Counted from the stretch's first letter, positions 1 to 6,366 are shown. The stretch: 7,261 nt of DNA from Ruminococcus sp. UBA3286 (GCA_002362135.1 DETO01000122.1:1-7261); one strand, 5' to 3'. The notes: a model not told the origin generated them from the sequence alone. Numbers and translations: made by a program.

Positions 1-26
1 GGGAAAATATTTCAATGCCGGCATAA
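1..26 (+). other. possible 3' tail of an upstream plus-strand gene
   Basis: Two forward frames end just before the first terminator: one at TAA 24-26 (last residues ENISMPA) and one at TAA 28-30 (last residues GKIFQCRHN). Either could be the end of a gene lying mostly outside the window, because a terminator hairpin follows within a few bases. There is too little sequence to choose a frame or recognise a product. The gene could also end before the window. Confidence 0.2.
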
Positions 27-28
27 TT

Positions 29-54
29 AAAACTCTTCCATTAGGAAGAGTTTT
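29..54 (+). terminator. intrinsic terminator, plus strand
   Basis: Arms 29-39 (AAAACTCTTCC) and 44-54 are exact reverse complements around the 4-nt loop ATTA, and the right arm runs into a T tract at 51-55. This fits a rho-independent terminator for a plus-strand gene ending near position 26. The A-rich left flank would also give some U tract on the minus strand, so weak bidirectional action is possible. Confidence 0.75.
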
Positions 55-101
55 TGTATTTATAAGAAATTTAAATTTCAGCAAGAAAATTGATTATAGT
101 C

Positions 102-143
102 AAAACAGAAGCGGTCAGGAATTAACCTGACCGCTTCTGTTTT
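102..143 (-). terminator. intrinsic terminator of the beta-helix lipoprotein gene
   Basis: A perfect 18-bp stem (102-119 with 126-143) with loop AATTAA contains a GC-rich core (GCGGTCAGG / CCTGACCGC) and ends in a U run on the minus strand. It lies 35 bp beyond the stop codon of the minus-strand lipoprotein gene, so terminating that transcript is its likely job. The hairpin is symmetric, with T at 140-143 on the plus strand, and may also stop read-through from the left. Confidence 0.85.
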
Positions 144-177
144 AAGGGTGGTTTATATGAATTTTAGAAGATGTCGA

Positions 178-2307
178 TTATTCTGTGAATTCGCGCCCTC
201 CGCGTGGAATATCACCTTTAAAGCCGCCGTCCGGCATTATCGGATCGCCATTTTCATCGGTAGGAGGTTGAAAATCACCATTTTTGCCGAATTTATCATC
301 AGGAGGAGCGTCACCGTCATTGTTGAAGTCCTTTCCTCCTCCGCCTTTGAAACCTCCGCCCATTGCTGAACGCTGACCAATGAATGAAATCGTGCTTTCA
401 GCGTTGAACGTTCCTGCGGAATTTCCGTCAAGATTGTATCCGCCGGTATCGAAAATCCCAAGAGATTGGGAAGAATCCGACGTTCCGCCGAGATACAGAG
501 TATATGAATGCCCATTTTTAATTTCAGGGCTGCTTATAATAACATGGTCAAATTGTTTAGAGGGAGCGAAGCAAATAATTTCCGCCCCGTCCTCATCGCA
601 AAGCGCAACAATCGTTTCAGCCTGCTGAACTGAATCAAGGGACGCGGATAATGAATACTGCGTTGAATCCTCATCGGGAGATTCCGCCATCTGAGAACTT
701 CCGGCAGCTAAAAGAATTCCACCGTTGACAATTATTTTATTATTACTGTCAAGTGCGCCGTTTCCGCCATTTGTTGGGCCATTAACGATAATTGTACCGC
801 CGTTGACAGTCAAATCGCCGTTTGAATCCAGGCCGTCCCCGTCAGCGTCAACGTAAACAGTTCCGCCGTTGAAATTCAACTCAACGCCGTCGGAATAAGT
901 TCCCATGCCTCCTTGAGGAGTGCCGTCGGAAGCGTTGAATCCGTCATCGTCGGCTTGCAGCTTAATTAAACCGCCATTCACATTAATGCTTGAACTCTCA
1001 ATTCCCTCATAAGAACGAAGAATTTCAACATCACCGCCGTTCACGGAAACGTTAAGATCAGCGTGAATTCCGTCGTCGCCACTGGAAAGGGTAAGGTTTC
1101 CGCCGGTGACAATAACGCCGCCGTTTGAATGTATCGCGTCATCTGCCGAGTTCACGATTATCGAGCCGTCATTAATTTCAACGGAATTTCCACCTTTTAA
1201 GCCTTTTGTGCTTATTTGTGAAGTTTCGGAAGTTGAATCCGAGGTCGCCGTCTGCATAATTTCGGGCGGAGTAACATCGTTCGGCATTGAAGGGGGATCG
1301 CCCTTAAAATCGCCGAATCCATCGGGAGGATTCATATTTCCAAATCCGAAATCATCGTGAGTTTTGGTTGAATTTTCAGAACCGCCGCCGCTTATCACAT
1401 TGAAATTTCCGCCGTCAATTATCAGATCGGTTTCAGCCTGAATACCGTCCTGCTGGGAAGTAATCTCAAATTCGCCGTTTTTTATATAGACAAATCCCAT
1501 AGAAACGTCGTTTTTATTAGTAGATTTAATGCCGTCTTCCTTGGAATTTATCGTGAAATTTCCACCGCATACAGCAGTATAATCCTTGCCCTTAATTCCG
1601 TCGCCGCCTGAATCGATATTCAGTTCGCCGCCTGTGATAACAACATCGTCTTTGCTGTGGATTCCGTCGAGTGAAGATGTAATATTCAGCGTACCTTTGC
1701 CGTTTATCGTCAAACTGTCGCTGCTGAAAATGCAGGCGTCGGGCGATGTTTCGTCATTGGAAGCTGTCATATTGCAGGTAAGAGAATTAACGCTGTTTTG
1801 AGCGGTTGAAATGAAGATTTTATCGGAATTAACGCCATAAATAGGCGCAGAATTGCTGCACGTAATATCTGCGTTGTCCAGTATCAGCTGAACCTTAGCA
1901 GCAGGCGCATCAACAATTATCTGCCCGTCATCAAGAGTACCCGAAATCCTGTAAATACCGCCTTCGGTTATAGTGATACACGAACCGTCGATTTGAATTC
2001 CTGTTCCGTCTGCGTTTGCCGACATATTTTTCAAAATTATATCGCCGTCAATATCATTTCTGTCGGGAATATTCTGTTCCATATCTCTGTCGGAAAAAAG
2101 CGAGTCATAATTCCTCGAAATCTTTTCGTCCGAGAGCGGTTCAGAAATAGAATTCACATCTTCAACGGGAGAATTTGCAGTAGTTTCAGCTTGATTTTTG
2201 GTCAAACTGTTCGAAGTTTGTGATGTTTTGCCGCTGCAAGCAGTAAAATTAGCAGAAACGGCAGCCAATGCAAGGAAACCTAATGCGGTTTTAAAAAATT
2301 TATTCAT
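178..2307 (-). CDS. secreted lipoprotein with carbohydrate-binding beta-helix (Cthe_2159/DUF4353-like)
   Basis: This 709-residue protein is probably anchored outside the membrane. It starts with a lipoprotein signal peptide (MNKFFKTALG, then a hydrophobic stretch) and a lipobox-like FTAC, giving a lipidated Cys24. A Ser/Thr/Asn-rich linker follows (about 25-60). Residues about 87-540 form a repetitive beta-helix: ten turns with a D-G-I type motif (D214, D236, D258, D287, D390, D412, E434, D455, D491, N516), mostly 22 residues apart, and frequent NGG turns. Residues about 306-371 and 646-709 are low-complexity G/P/D/F/M segments. The pattern matches the Cthe_2159 family, whose founding Clostridium thermocellum member binds polygalacturonate and cellulose; the family is recognised by pattern, not by search. 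The sugar ligand here is unknown. The start is fixed by AGGTGAT at 2311-2317 upstream of ATG. The gene is monocistronic and divergent from the two-component operon. No catalytic motif was recognised. Confidence 0.85.
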   Translation of the reverse strand: MNKFFKTALGFLALAAVSANFTACSGKTSQTSNSLTKNQAETTANSPVEDVNSISEPLSDEKISRNYDSLFSDRDMEQNIPDRNDIDGDIILKNMSANADGTGIQIDGSCITITEGGIYRISGTLDDGQIIVDAPAAKVQLILDNADITCSNSAPIYGVNSDKIFISTAQNSVNSLTCNMTASNDETSPDACIFSSDSLTINGKGTLNITSSLDGIHSKDDVVITGGELNIDSGGDGIKGKDYTAVCGGNFTINSKEDGIKSTNKNDVSMGFVYIKNGEFEITSQQDGIQAETDLIIDGGNFNVISGGGSENSTKTHDDFGFGNMNPPDGFGDFKGDPPSMPNDVTPPEIMQTATSDSTSETSQISTKGLKGGNSVEINDGSIIVNSADDAIHSNGGVIVTGGNLTLSSGDDGIHADLNVSVNGGDVEILRSYEGIESSSINVNGGLIKLQADDDGFNASDGTPQGGMGTYSDGVELNFNGGTVYVDADGDGLDSNGDLTVNGGTIIVNGPTNGGNGALDSNNKIIVNGGILLAAGSSQMAESPDEDSTQYSLSASLDSVQQAETIVALCDEDGAEIICFAPSKQFDHVIISSPEIKNGHSYTLYLGGTSDSSQSLGIFDTGGYNLDGNSAGTFNAESTISFIGQRSAMGGGFKGGGGKDFNNDGDAPPDDKFGKNGDFQPPTDENGDPIMPDGGFKGDIPRGGREFTE
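745..1677 (-). repeat. ten coding repeats of a beta-helix turn
   Basis: These codons (residues 211-521 of the lipoprotein) encode about ten degenerate turns, each a short strand with GG, a second strand, then a D-G-I-x-S/A motif. Spacings between successive motifs are 22, 22, 29, 103, 22, 22, 21, 36 and 25 residues, so a 22-residue unit is interrupted by one large and several small loops. In DNA this gives recurrent CCGCCGTTGA and CCGCCGTT words on the plus strand. These are protein repeats, not a DNA element. Confidence 0.8.
1195..1392 (-). other. low-complexity G/P/D/F/M insert in the beta-helix
   Basis: Residues about 306-371 of the lipoprotein lack the turn motif and are rich in Gly, Asp, Pro, Phe and Met (for example FGFGNMNPPDGFGDF and GDPPSMPND), then Thr/Ser. 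They separate turns four and five. The tail at residues 646-709 (codons at 181-372) has the same makeup (GGGFKGGGGKDF, PPTDENGDPIMPDGGFKGD). This is probably a flexible surface loop; its function is unknown. Confidence 0.65.
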
Positions 2308-2360
2308 TTTATCACCTGAAATTCAGTTTCCCCAATTCCAATTATCTTTCTATGCTGTTA

Positions 2361-2380
2361 TTCTAATCTAAGATTATGAA
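2361..2380. promoter_or_regulatory. possible operator dyad in the divergent spacer
   Basis: TAATCT-A-AGATTA (2364-2376) is a 6-bp inverted repeat with a 1-nt centre. It extends, with one extra T, to TTC at 2361-2363 and GAA at 2378-2380. It overlaps the best candidate -10 of the minus-strand lipoprotein gene, a sensible place for a repressor. AT-rich dyads also arise by chance and no binding protein is indicated. Confidence 0.25.
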
Positions 2381-2402
2381 AAACAGGTGAAAGCCAATTG
2401 AA
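2373..2402 (-). promoter_or_regulatory. weak candidate promoter for the lipoprotein gene
   Basis: On the minus strand, TTCAAT (2397-2402) and CATAAT (2373-2378) are 18 bp apart. The -10 matches consensus at 5 of 6 bases and the -35 at only 3. The predicted start near 2366 would give a leader of about 60 nt. An alternative -10, TAGAAT at 2360-2365, has no good -35. Confidence 0.3.
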
Positions 2403-2464
2403 ATAAATGAAAAAATCATTCCGAATAAGTAAAATTGATTTTCGTAATATGATAAAGAATTATC

Positions 2465-2493
2465 TTGCTATTTGGGGAATATCATAGTATAAT
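2465..2493 (+). promoter_or_regulatory. sigma-A type promoter of the two-component operon
   Basis: TTGCTA (2465-2470) and a perfect TATAAT (2488-2493) are separated by 17 bp. Transcription would begin near 2500, only about 11 nt before the ATG at 2511, so the ribosome site would sit almost at the 5' end of the message. A short dyad, GATAA-N4-TTATC (2451-2464), abuts the -35 and might be a regulator site, but it is only 5 bp per arm. Confidence 0.7.
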
Positions 2494-2510
2494 AAGATTG
2501 GGTGATAATT

Positions 2511-3179
2511 ATGATATATTTTCTTGAAGATGATGAAGCGATACGGGATTTTGTGCTGTATGCGCTGAATAATTCCGGAATGGAAGCTGAAGGATTTGAA
2601 TTGCCGTCGGAGTTGTATGGAGCATTGCAGAAGCGTGTGCCTGATTTGCTGCTGCTTGATATAATGCTGCCCGAAGAGGACGGCTTGAGCGTGCTGAAAA
2701 AACTACGGAACAGAGCCGATACAAGCCGTCTTCCTGTTATAATGCTGACCGCAAGAAGTACGGAATACGACAAAGTGAACGGGCTTGATGCAGGAGCGGA
2801 CGATTATTTAACTAAGCCGTTCGGCGCGATGGAGCTTATTGCACGGATAAATGCGCTTCTTCGCCGCGTTCGCCGTGATTCCGATGATATAATAAATCTG
2901 CGTGGTCTGATGATAGATACGCAAAGCCGCGTGGTGAGTTACAATGGAAAAACCGTCGCTTTAACCAATAAGGAGTACTGCTTGCTGCTGATTCTTGTGA
3001 AAAATATTGGAAGAGTATTCACGCGCGATGAACTTTTGAGGCAGGTCTGGGGATTCGATTTCAGCGGTGAAAGCCGTACCGTCGACGTTCATATCCGAAC
3101 TCTGCGCTCAAAATTGGGGTTGGGCGGAGAATTGATAGAAACCATTCGCGGAGTTGGTTATATTATTTACGATAAATGA
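2511..3179 (+). CDS. OmpR/PhoB-family response regulator
   Basis: This 222-residue cytoplasmic transcription factor should be phosphorylated by the kinase encoded next to it. The receiver domain (about 1-118) has the acidic cluster E6-D7-D8, phosphoacceptor D50 (in LLLLDIMLP), switch Thr80 and Lys102 in the conserved TKPF. A winged-helix DNA-binding domain (about 128-220) has the family signature, with recognition helix about 189-202 (RTVDVHIRTLRSKL) and wing RGVGYII. All residues needed for phosphorylation are present and the length is typical. A GTG at 2502 is in frame, but GGGTGAT (2500-2506) reads as the ribosome site for ATG 2511, which also starts exactly at the usual beta-1 strand (MIYFLEDD). 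The kinase gene follows, its GTG start 14 nt after this stop. Target genes are not shown; the divergent lipoprotein gene is an obvious candidate. Confidence 0.93.
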   Translation: MIYFLEDDEAIRDFVLYALNNSGMEAEGFELPSELYGALQKRVPDLLLLDIMLPEEDGLSVLKKLRNRADTSRLPVIMLTARSTEYDKVNGLDAGADDYLTKPFGAMELIARINALLRRVRRDSDDIINLRGLMIDTQSRVVSYNGKTVALTNKEYCLLLILVKNIGRVFTRDELLRQVWGFDFSGESRTVDVHIRTLRSKLGLGGELIETIRGVGYIIYDK

Positions 3180-3193
3180 AGGGGGATTTTTTA

Positions 3194-4528
3194 GTGAAAA
3201 AGAAAATATTTTTCGGTATTTTTTTAACATCTTTGATTATAAGCGCCGGTGCAAGCTTGCTGACATCGGCTGTTATTTTTTTGAATATAGCGGAAAATTG
3301 GCAGGATATCGCTATTGATACTCTTGATTCGATATTTTTGATAATTATTGCTATCGTGCTTATTTCGGCAATTATAGGCTTTATAGCCACGAAACGAATC
3401 GTTAAACCGATCGTCAGAATCGATCCTGATCACCCCGAACCTAAGAAGAATTACAGAGAACTTGCGCCGATTCTGGAGAGGCTTAATTCCAGAAACGGTA
3501 TGGTGAACAGGCAAAAAGCTGAACTGATCAGCCGCCGCGAGCAATTTAGCCTGCTGACGGAAAGTATGAAAGAGGGTATGATAATTGCCGATCCTAAAAC
3601 GTCGATTCTTACTTGTAATTCGGAGGTTTCGAAGCTTTTATGTGTGGAGCCGCCCAAAAACGGCGACAGCATTTTCACTTTGAGCCGCGAGGAAAATTTC
3701 CGCCGCTGCATTCAGGACGCTATGGGAGGCAGACGCGCGGAATGTCTGCTGAAAACCGAACAGGGCGATCGCAGAGTAATTGCCAGTCCTGCTTGTATCA
3801 ACGGCGCTGTGAATGGGATCATTGTATTCATCTTTGACGTTACTGAAGAACAGGCTCTCGAAAGAATGCGCAGGGAATTTACTTCCAATGTTTCTCACGA
3901 GCTGAAAACGCCGCTGACGACGATTTACGGCGTTGCGGATATGCTTGCCAACGGCATGGTTAAAGGTGAGGACGTGACTGCATTCGGCAGTAATATCCGT
4001 CGTGAAGCCGACAGATTGATCACTCTTATCAACGATATTGTGGCGCTGTCCAAGCTTGATGAAAATTCACTGCCGCGGAGCAATGAGGAGGTTGACCTTT
4101 ATGAGCTTGCGGAGGAGATAGTTTGCAGGCTGGAAAACTGTGCCGACGAAAAGAATATCACGGGAACTGTGACAGGCGATCATGTGACGCTGGTAGGCAA
4201 TCGAACCGTGCTTGACGAGGTGATTTACAATCTTTGCGACAACGCTATAAAATACGGAAATATCGGCGGAAAGTACGAAGTAAAGCTTTCGCACATTCCG
4301 AAGCGCGCCATTCTGACGGTCAGCGATAACGGGATAGGGATTTCAGACGAGCATATCGAGCGTATCTTTGAGCGGTTCTATCGCGTTGATAAAAGCCGTT
4401 CGCGAAAAATAAAAGGCACCGGTCTGGGATTATCCATCGTTAAGCATGGCGTAATGTATTACGGCGGAACTGTCCGCGCTGTCAATACAACTGAGGGGAC
4501 TTCTTTTATTGCAGAATTTCCTTTGTAA
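3194..4528 (+). CDS. PhoR-like sensor histidine kinase with minimal extracytoplasmic loop
   Basis: This 444-residue membrane kinase is the partner of the preceding regulator. Two membrane helices (about 6-30 and 47-66) flank a loop of only about 16 residues. A short HAMP-like linker (KRIVKPI, about 67-112), a PAS-like domain (about 113-216), the HisKA helix with SHELKTPL (phosphorylated His235), and an HATPase_c domain follow: N box with N350, DNGIGI (378-383), F box ERFYRVD (393-399) and GTGLGLSIVKH (408-418). All catalytic boxes are intact. PhoR-like clostridial kinases that I recall usually carry a sensing domain of about 100 residues between the helices; it is missing here. The start is taken as GTG 3194, since AAGGGGG (3179-3185) lies 8 nt upstream. 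An in-frame ATG at 3176 overlaps the regulator's stop but has no ribosome site. The stimulus is unknown. Confidence 0.92.
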   Translation: MKKKIFFGIFLTSLIISAGASLLTSAVIFLNIAENWQDIAIDTLDSIFLIIIAIVLISAIIGFIATKRIVKPIVRIDPDHPEPKKNYRELAPILERLNSRNGMVNRQKAELISRREQFSLLTESMKEGMIIADPKTSILTCNSEVSKLLCVEPPKNGDSIFTLSREENFRRCIQDAMGGRRAECLLKTEQGDRRVIASPACINGAVNGIIVFIFDVTEEQALERMRREFTSNVSHELKTPLTTIYGVADMLANGMVKGEDVTAFGSNIRREADRLITLINDIVALSKLDENSLPRSNEEVDLYELAEEIVCRLENCADEKNITGTVTGDHVTLVGNRTVLDEVIYNLCDNAIKYGNIGGKYEVKLSHIPKRAILTVSDNGIGISDEHIERIFERFYRVDKSRSRKIKGTGLGLSIVKHGVMYYGGTVRAVNTTEGTSFIAEFPL

Positions 4529-4640
4529 GATAAATCGAGAGAAATCCAGAGAATTCAAGAAATTCTAAGAATAATAATGATAAATTTCAAAAAACATAAT
4601 AATTATCACTAAACCATTCTGAATCGTTTCAAGATGACTG

Positions 4641-4669
4641 TTGCGGTTCACGTGAACTTATGCTATAAT
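4641..4669 (+). promoter_or_regulatory. extended -10 promoter of the DUF1836-SPFH operon
   Basis: TTGCGG (4641-4646), a 17-bp spacer and TGC-TATAAT (4661-4669) form a sigma-A promoter with an extended -10, which can offset the weak -35. The start is predicted near 4676, giving a leader of about 63 nt. The spacer is largely filled by a 12-bp palindrome, so the promoter appears built for repression. Confidence 0.82.
4646..4657. promoter_or_regulatory. operator site 1, perfect 12-bp palindrome GTTCACGTGAAC
   Basis: GTTCAC/GTGAAC is a perfect dyad lying between the -35 and -10. A bound dimer here would block RNA polymerase. It shares the nine-base word TCACGTGAA with site 2, centred 29 bp downstream. 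The adjacent DUF1836 protein is the natural candidate binder (autoregulation), by inference. Confidence 0.6.
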
Positions 4670-4675
4670 ATTTAT

Positions 4676-4685
4676 ATCACGTGAA
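4676..4685. promoter_or_regulatory. operator site 2, ATCACGTGAA
   Basis: An 8-bp perfect palindrome TCACGTGA (4677-4684) sits at the predicted transcription start. It repeats site 1's word TCACGTGAA, leaving the -10 between the two copies. Centre-to-centre distance is 29 bp, a little under three helical turns. Confidence 0.55.
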
Positions 4686-4691
4686 TAGTAC

Positions 4692-4724
4692 TGCGGAACT
4701 ATTTTGATTGAGTTATGTTCCGCA
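4692..4724 (+). promoter_or_regulatory. leader hairpin abutting the ribosome site
   Basis: TGCGGAAC (4692-4699) and GTTCCGCA (4717-4724) are perfect 8-bp complements around a 17-nt loop. The right arm's last base is the first A of AAAGGAGG (4724-4731). In RNA this could place a stem against the ribosome site and affect translation or stability. It might instead be a spaced DNA-binding site. There is no T tract, so it is not a terminator. Confidence 0.45.
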
Positions 4725-4739
4725 AAGGAGGTTTTTAAA

Positions 4740-5315
4740 ATGATAAGGATGGTTCCGGGAACTACAATTAAATTCACCGAGCAGGCGCGCGATGCCGCTT
4801 TTGACATTATTTCACCGGTTTTGGAAGCAACGGGCGGACTTACGCTGTCGCAGCTGTCAAAAGTAACGGGTCTGGAAGGTTCTACCATTCAGAATTGGAT
4901 AAAGCGCGGCTGGGTATCCTCAACGGGCGGAAAGAAATATTCCGAAAAGCAGGTAATACGAATCCTGCTGATAAATATGCTGCGCGGAGCGATGCGTCTG
5001 GAAAATATCGCTAAGCTTATGACCTACATAAACGGCGATGTGGAGGATACTTCCGATGATATAATTGCGGATATTGTTTTGTATAATATCTTGTGCAGAA
5101 TAATATTTACCGCCGAAGATCGAGGCGCATTTGAAACTGACTCGATAAAGCTGCTGATTGACGACGAGATTCGCGACTGTGCGGAGGAGATCAGAGACGA
5201 AGTGAAGCTTAGGAAGGCGATGTACGCTATGGTAATGGCTTATCGCAGCGTTTGCCTTAAAAAAGAAACGGAATCGGCAATGGATGTTATTCTTGCTGAA
5301 ATGGCTGAAAACTAA
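4740..5315 (+). CDS. DUF1836-family DNA-binding regulator
   Basis: This 191-residue cytoplasmic protein has a helix-turn-helix at about 33-60 (GLTLSQLSKVTGLEGSTIQNWI, described here only in part) followed by KRGWVSS and a KKYSEKQVIRILLINMLR helix, an arrangement typical of DUF1836. A helical C-terminal half (about 82-190) probably mediates dimerisation or sensing. From memory, the family includes Bacillus subtilis YkrK, described as a repressor of the membrane protease gene htpX. A repressor role here, on its own promoter with two CACGTG sites, is inference. AAAGGAGG 8 nt before ATG 4740 fixes the start; an upstream in-frame TTG at 4704 is rejected because this ribosome site would lie inside it. 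The SPFH gene follows 11 bp after the stop, indicating co-transcription. No enzymatic residues are seen. Confidence 0.82.
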   Translation: MIRMVPGTTIKFTEQARDAAFDIISPVLEATGGLTLSQLSKVTGLEGSTIQNWIKRGWVSSTGGKKYSEKQVIRILLINMLRGAMRLENIAKLMTYINGDVEDTSDDIIADIVLYNILCRIIFTAEDRGAFETDSIKLLIDDEIRDCAEEIRDEVKLRKAMYAMVMAYRSVCLKKETESAMDVILAEMAEN

Positions 5316-5326
5316 GGAGAATTATT

Positions 5327-6253
5327 ATGGCAAAATTTGAAGAATTAAGACCCGACGGCAAACCGAAAAGAAATTTTACGGGAAAATTCATCGGAATCGG
5401 CGTTGCAGCAGCGGCAGCGGCATTGCTGTTCATAAGCTCATGCACTATCGTTCCCGCAGGTCATACGGGCGTAATACTCACTCTCGGCAAGGTTTCCGAC
5501 AGTTCGTTTTCAGAGGGATTTCATCTTAAAATACCGATAATCCAGAGCGTTGAAAGCGTTTCAAACAAGATTCAGGTATATGAAATTCCTGCGTCTGCGG
5601 TCTCGAAGGATTTGCAGACCGTAAGCAGCAATGTTGCCGTGAACTATCGTCTTGTTTCCGATAAATCAGGGGATATGTACCGAAACGTTGGCATGGATTA
5701 TCAGACGGTTCTTATTGCGCCGGTAGTACAGGAATGCATGAAATCTGTGACGGCTAAATATACTGCCGAGGAAATGATTACTGAACGCGCGGCTGTGGGT
5801 GATGAAGTAAAGACGGCGCTGGACGCTAAGCTTAACAGCTACGGAATTTTCATCGAGAAGTTCAACATCGTGAATTTTGACTTTTCCGAGGAATTCAACA
5901 ATGCTATCGAGGCAAAGCAGGTTGCGGAGCAGAATCTTCTGAAAACCGAGACCGAGCAGAAGCAGGCTATCACGGTTGCAGAGGCTCAGGCTAAGCAGAA
6001 AGTAATCGCTGCCGAAGCCGAGGCGGACGCCATTCTCGCGAAAGCCGAAGCCAATGCGGAGGCAAACAGAATGATCGAAGCGTCGTTGTCCGATAAGGTA
6101 ATTGCCTATGAGCAGATAGAAAAGTGGGACGGCGTAATGCCTAAGGTCGTAAGCGGCGACAGCAACGGAATGCTGATAAACATCGACCCTGATGATCTGG
6201 GCGGTTCATCGCAGCCTTATACGCAGCCTGCGACCGAACCTTCAACTGACTAA
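5327..6253 (+). CDS. membrane-anchored SPFH/prohibitin-like protein
   Basis: This 308-residue protein has a basic N-terminus, one membrane helix (about 19-38) and an SPFH domain from about 42 (VPAGHTGVILTLGKV) to 195, with prohibitin-like KDLQTVSSNVAVNYRL at 95-110. A coiled coil rich in Ala, Glu, Lys and Gln (about 195-250, AEAEADAILAKAEANAEANR) and a Pro/Thr/Ser tail (SSQPYTQPATEPSTD) follow. SPFH proteins form large ring or cage-like assemblies at the membrane that organise domains or restrain proteases such as FtsH; which role applies here is not shown. AAGGAG (5314-5319) overlaps the regulator's stop and lies 7 nt before ATG. It is the second gene of the operon and probably under the same CACGTG-type control. 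Length is normal and all family segments are present. Confidence 0.9.
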   Translation: MAKFEELRPDGKPKRNFTGKFIGIGVAAAAAALLFISSCTIVPAGHTGVILTLGKVSDSSFSEGFHLKIPIIQSVESVSNKIQVYEIPASAVSKDLQTVSSNVAVNYRLVSDKSGDMYRNVGMDYQTVLIAPVVQECMKSVTAKYTAEEMITERAAVGDEVKTALDAKLNSYGIFIEKFNIVNFDFSEEFNNAIEAKQVAEQNLLKTETEQKQAITVAEAQAKQKVIAAEAEADAILAKAEANAEANRMIEASLSDKVIAYEQIEKWDGVMPKVVSGDSNGMLINIDPDDLGGSSQPYTQPATEPSTD

Positions 6254-6255
6254 GT

Positions 6256-6366
6256 GTGGGCAGAAAGAATAGATCGCTGATTGGTTCTGCAATTGATTTT
6301 GTATTTGATTTGATCGAACTTTTTGGCGATGATATAATAGAATGGATAATAGGATTGTTTGACTAA
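6256..6366 (+). CDS. possible 36-residue amphipathic peptide
   Basis: A small frame starts at GTG 6256, two bases after the SPFH stop, and ends at TAA 6364-6366, before the terminator. The peptide has a basic head (R3, K4, R6) followed by a regularly patterned stretch: IDFVFDLIELF (13-23), two Asp, then IIEWIIGLFD to the end. Hydrophobic residues alternate with acidic ones every three to four positions, as in a membrane-surface helix, with net charge about -4. No clear ribosome site precedes it, so translation would need coupling to the SPFH stop. No family is recognised. It may be chance, and a candidate promoter overlaps it. Confidence 0.33.
   Translation: MGRKNRSLIGSAIDFVFDLIELFGDDIIEWIIGLFD
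6310..6338 (+). promoter_or_regulatory. candidate promoter inside the small ORF
   Basis: TTGATC (6310-6315), a 17-bp spacer and TGA-TATAAT (6330-6338) form a good extended -10 promoter. Transcription would start near 6345 and meet the terminator at 6389-6424, giving an RNA of about 80 nt with no obvious gene. It could be a short non-coding RNA, or a by-product of Asp-Asp-Ile-Ile codons in the small ORF. Confidence 0.3.

Noticed and set aside
745..1677. Recurrent CCGCCGTT words as a DNA repeat or CRISPR-like array
   Set aside because: They follow the coding frame and encode Asn-Gly-Gly turns of the beta-helix; the repeats are degenerate and have no unique spacers.
2502..2510. GTG start adding three residues to the response regulator
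   Set aside because: This GTG lies within the GGGTGAT ribosome site for ATG 2511, and the receiver fold begins at MIYFLEDD.
3176..3193. ATG start for the kinase overlapping the regulator stop
   Set aside because: It has no ribosome site upstream, whereas AAGGGGG is well placed for GTG 3194, which begins the basic-hydrophobic N-terminus.
4550..4566. AGAATT-CAAGA-AATTCT hairpin as kinase terminator
   Set aside because: The stem is six AT-rich pairs with no T tract; I see no convincing terminator after the kinase gene, so some read-through into the next operon is possible.
4704..4739. TTG start for the DUF1836 protein
   Set aside because: It would place the strong AAAGGAGG inside the gene and run through the leader hairpin; ATG 4740 is correctly spaced.
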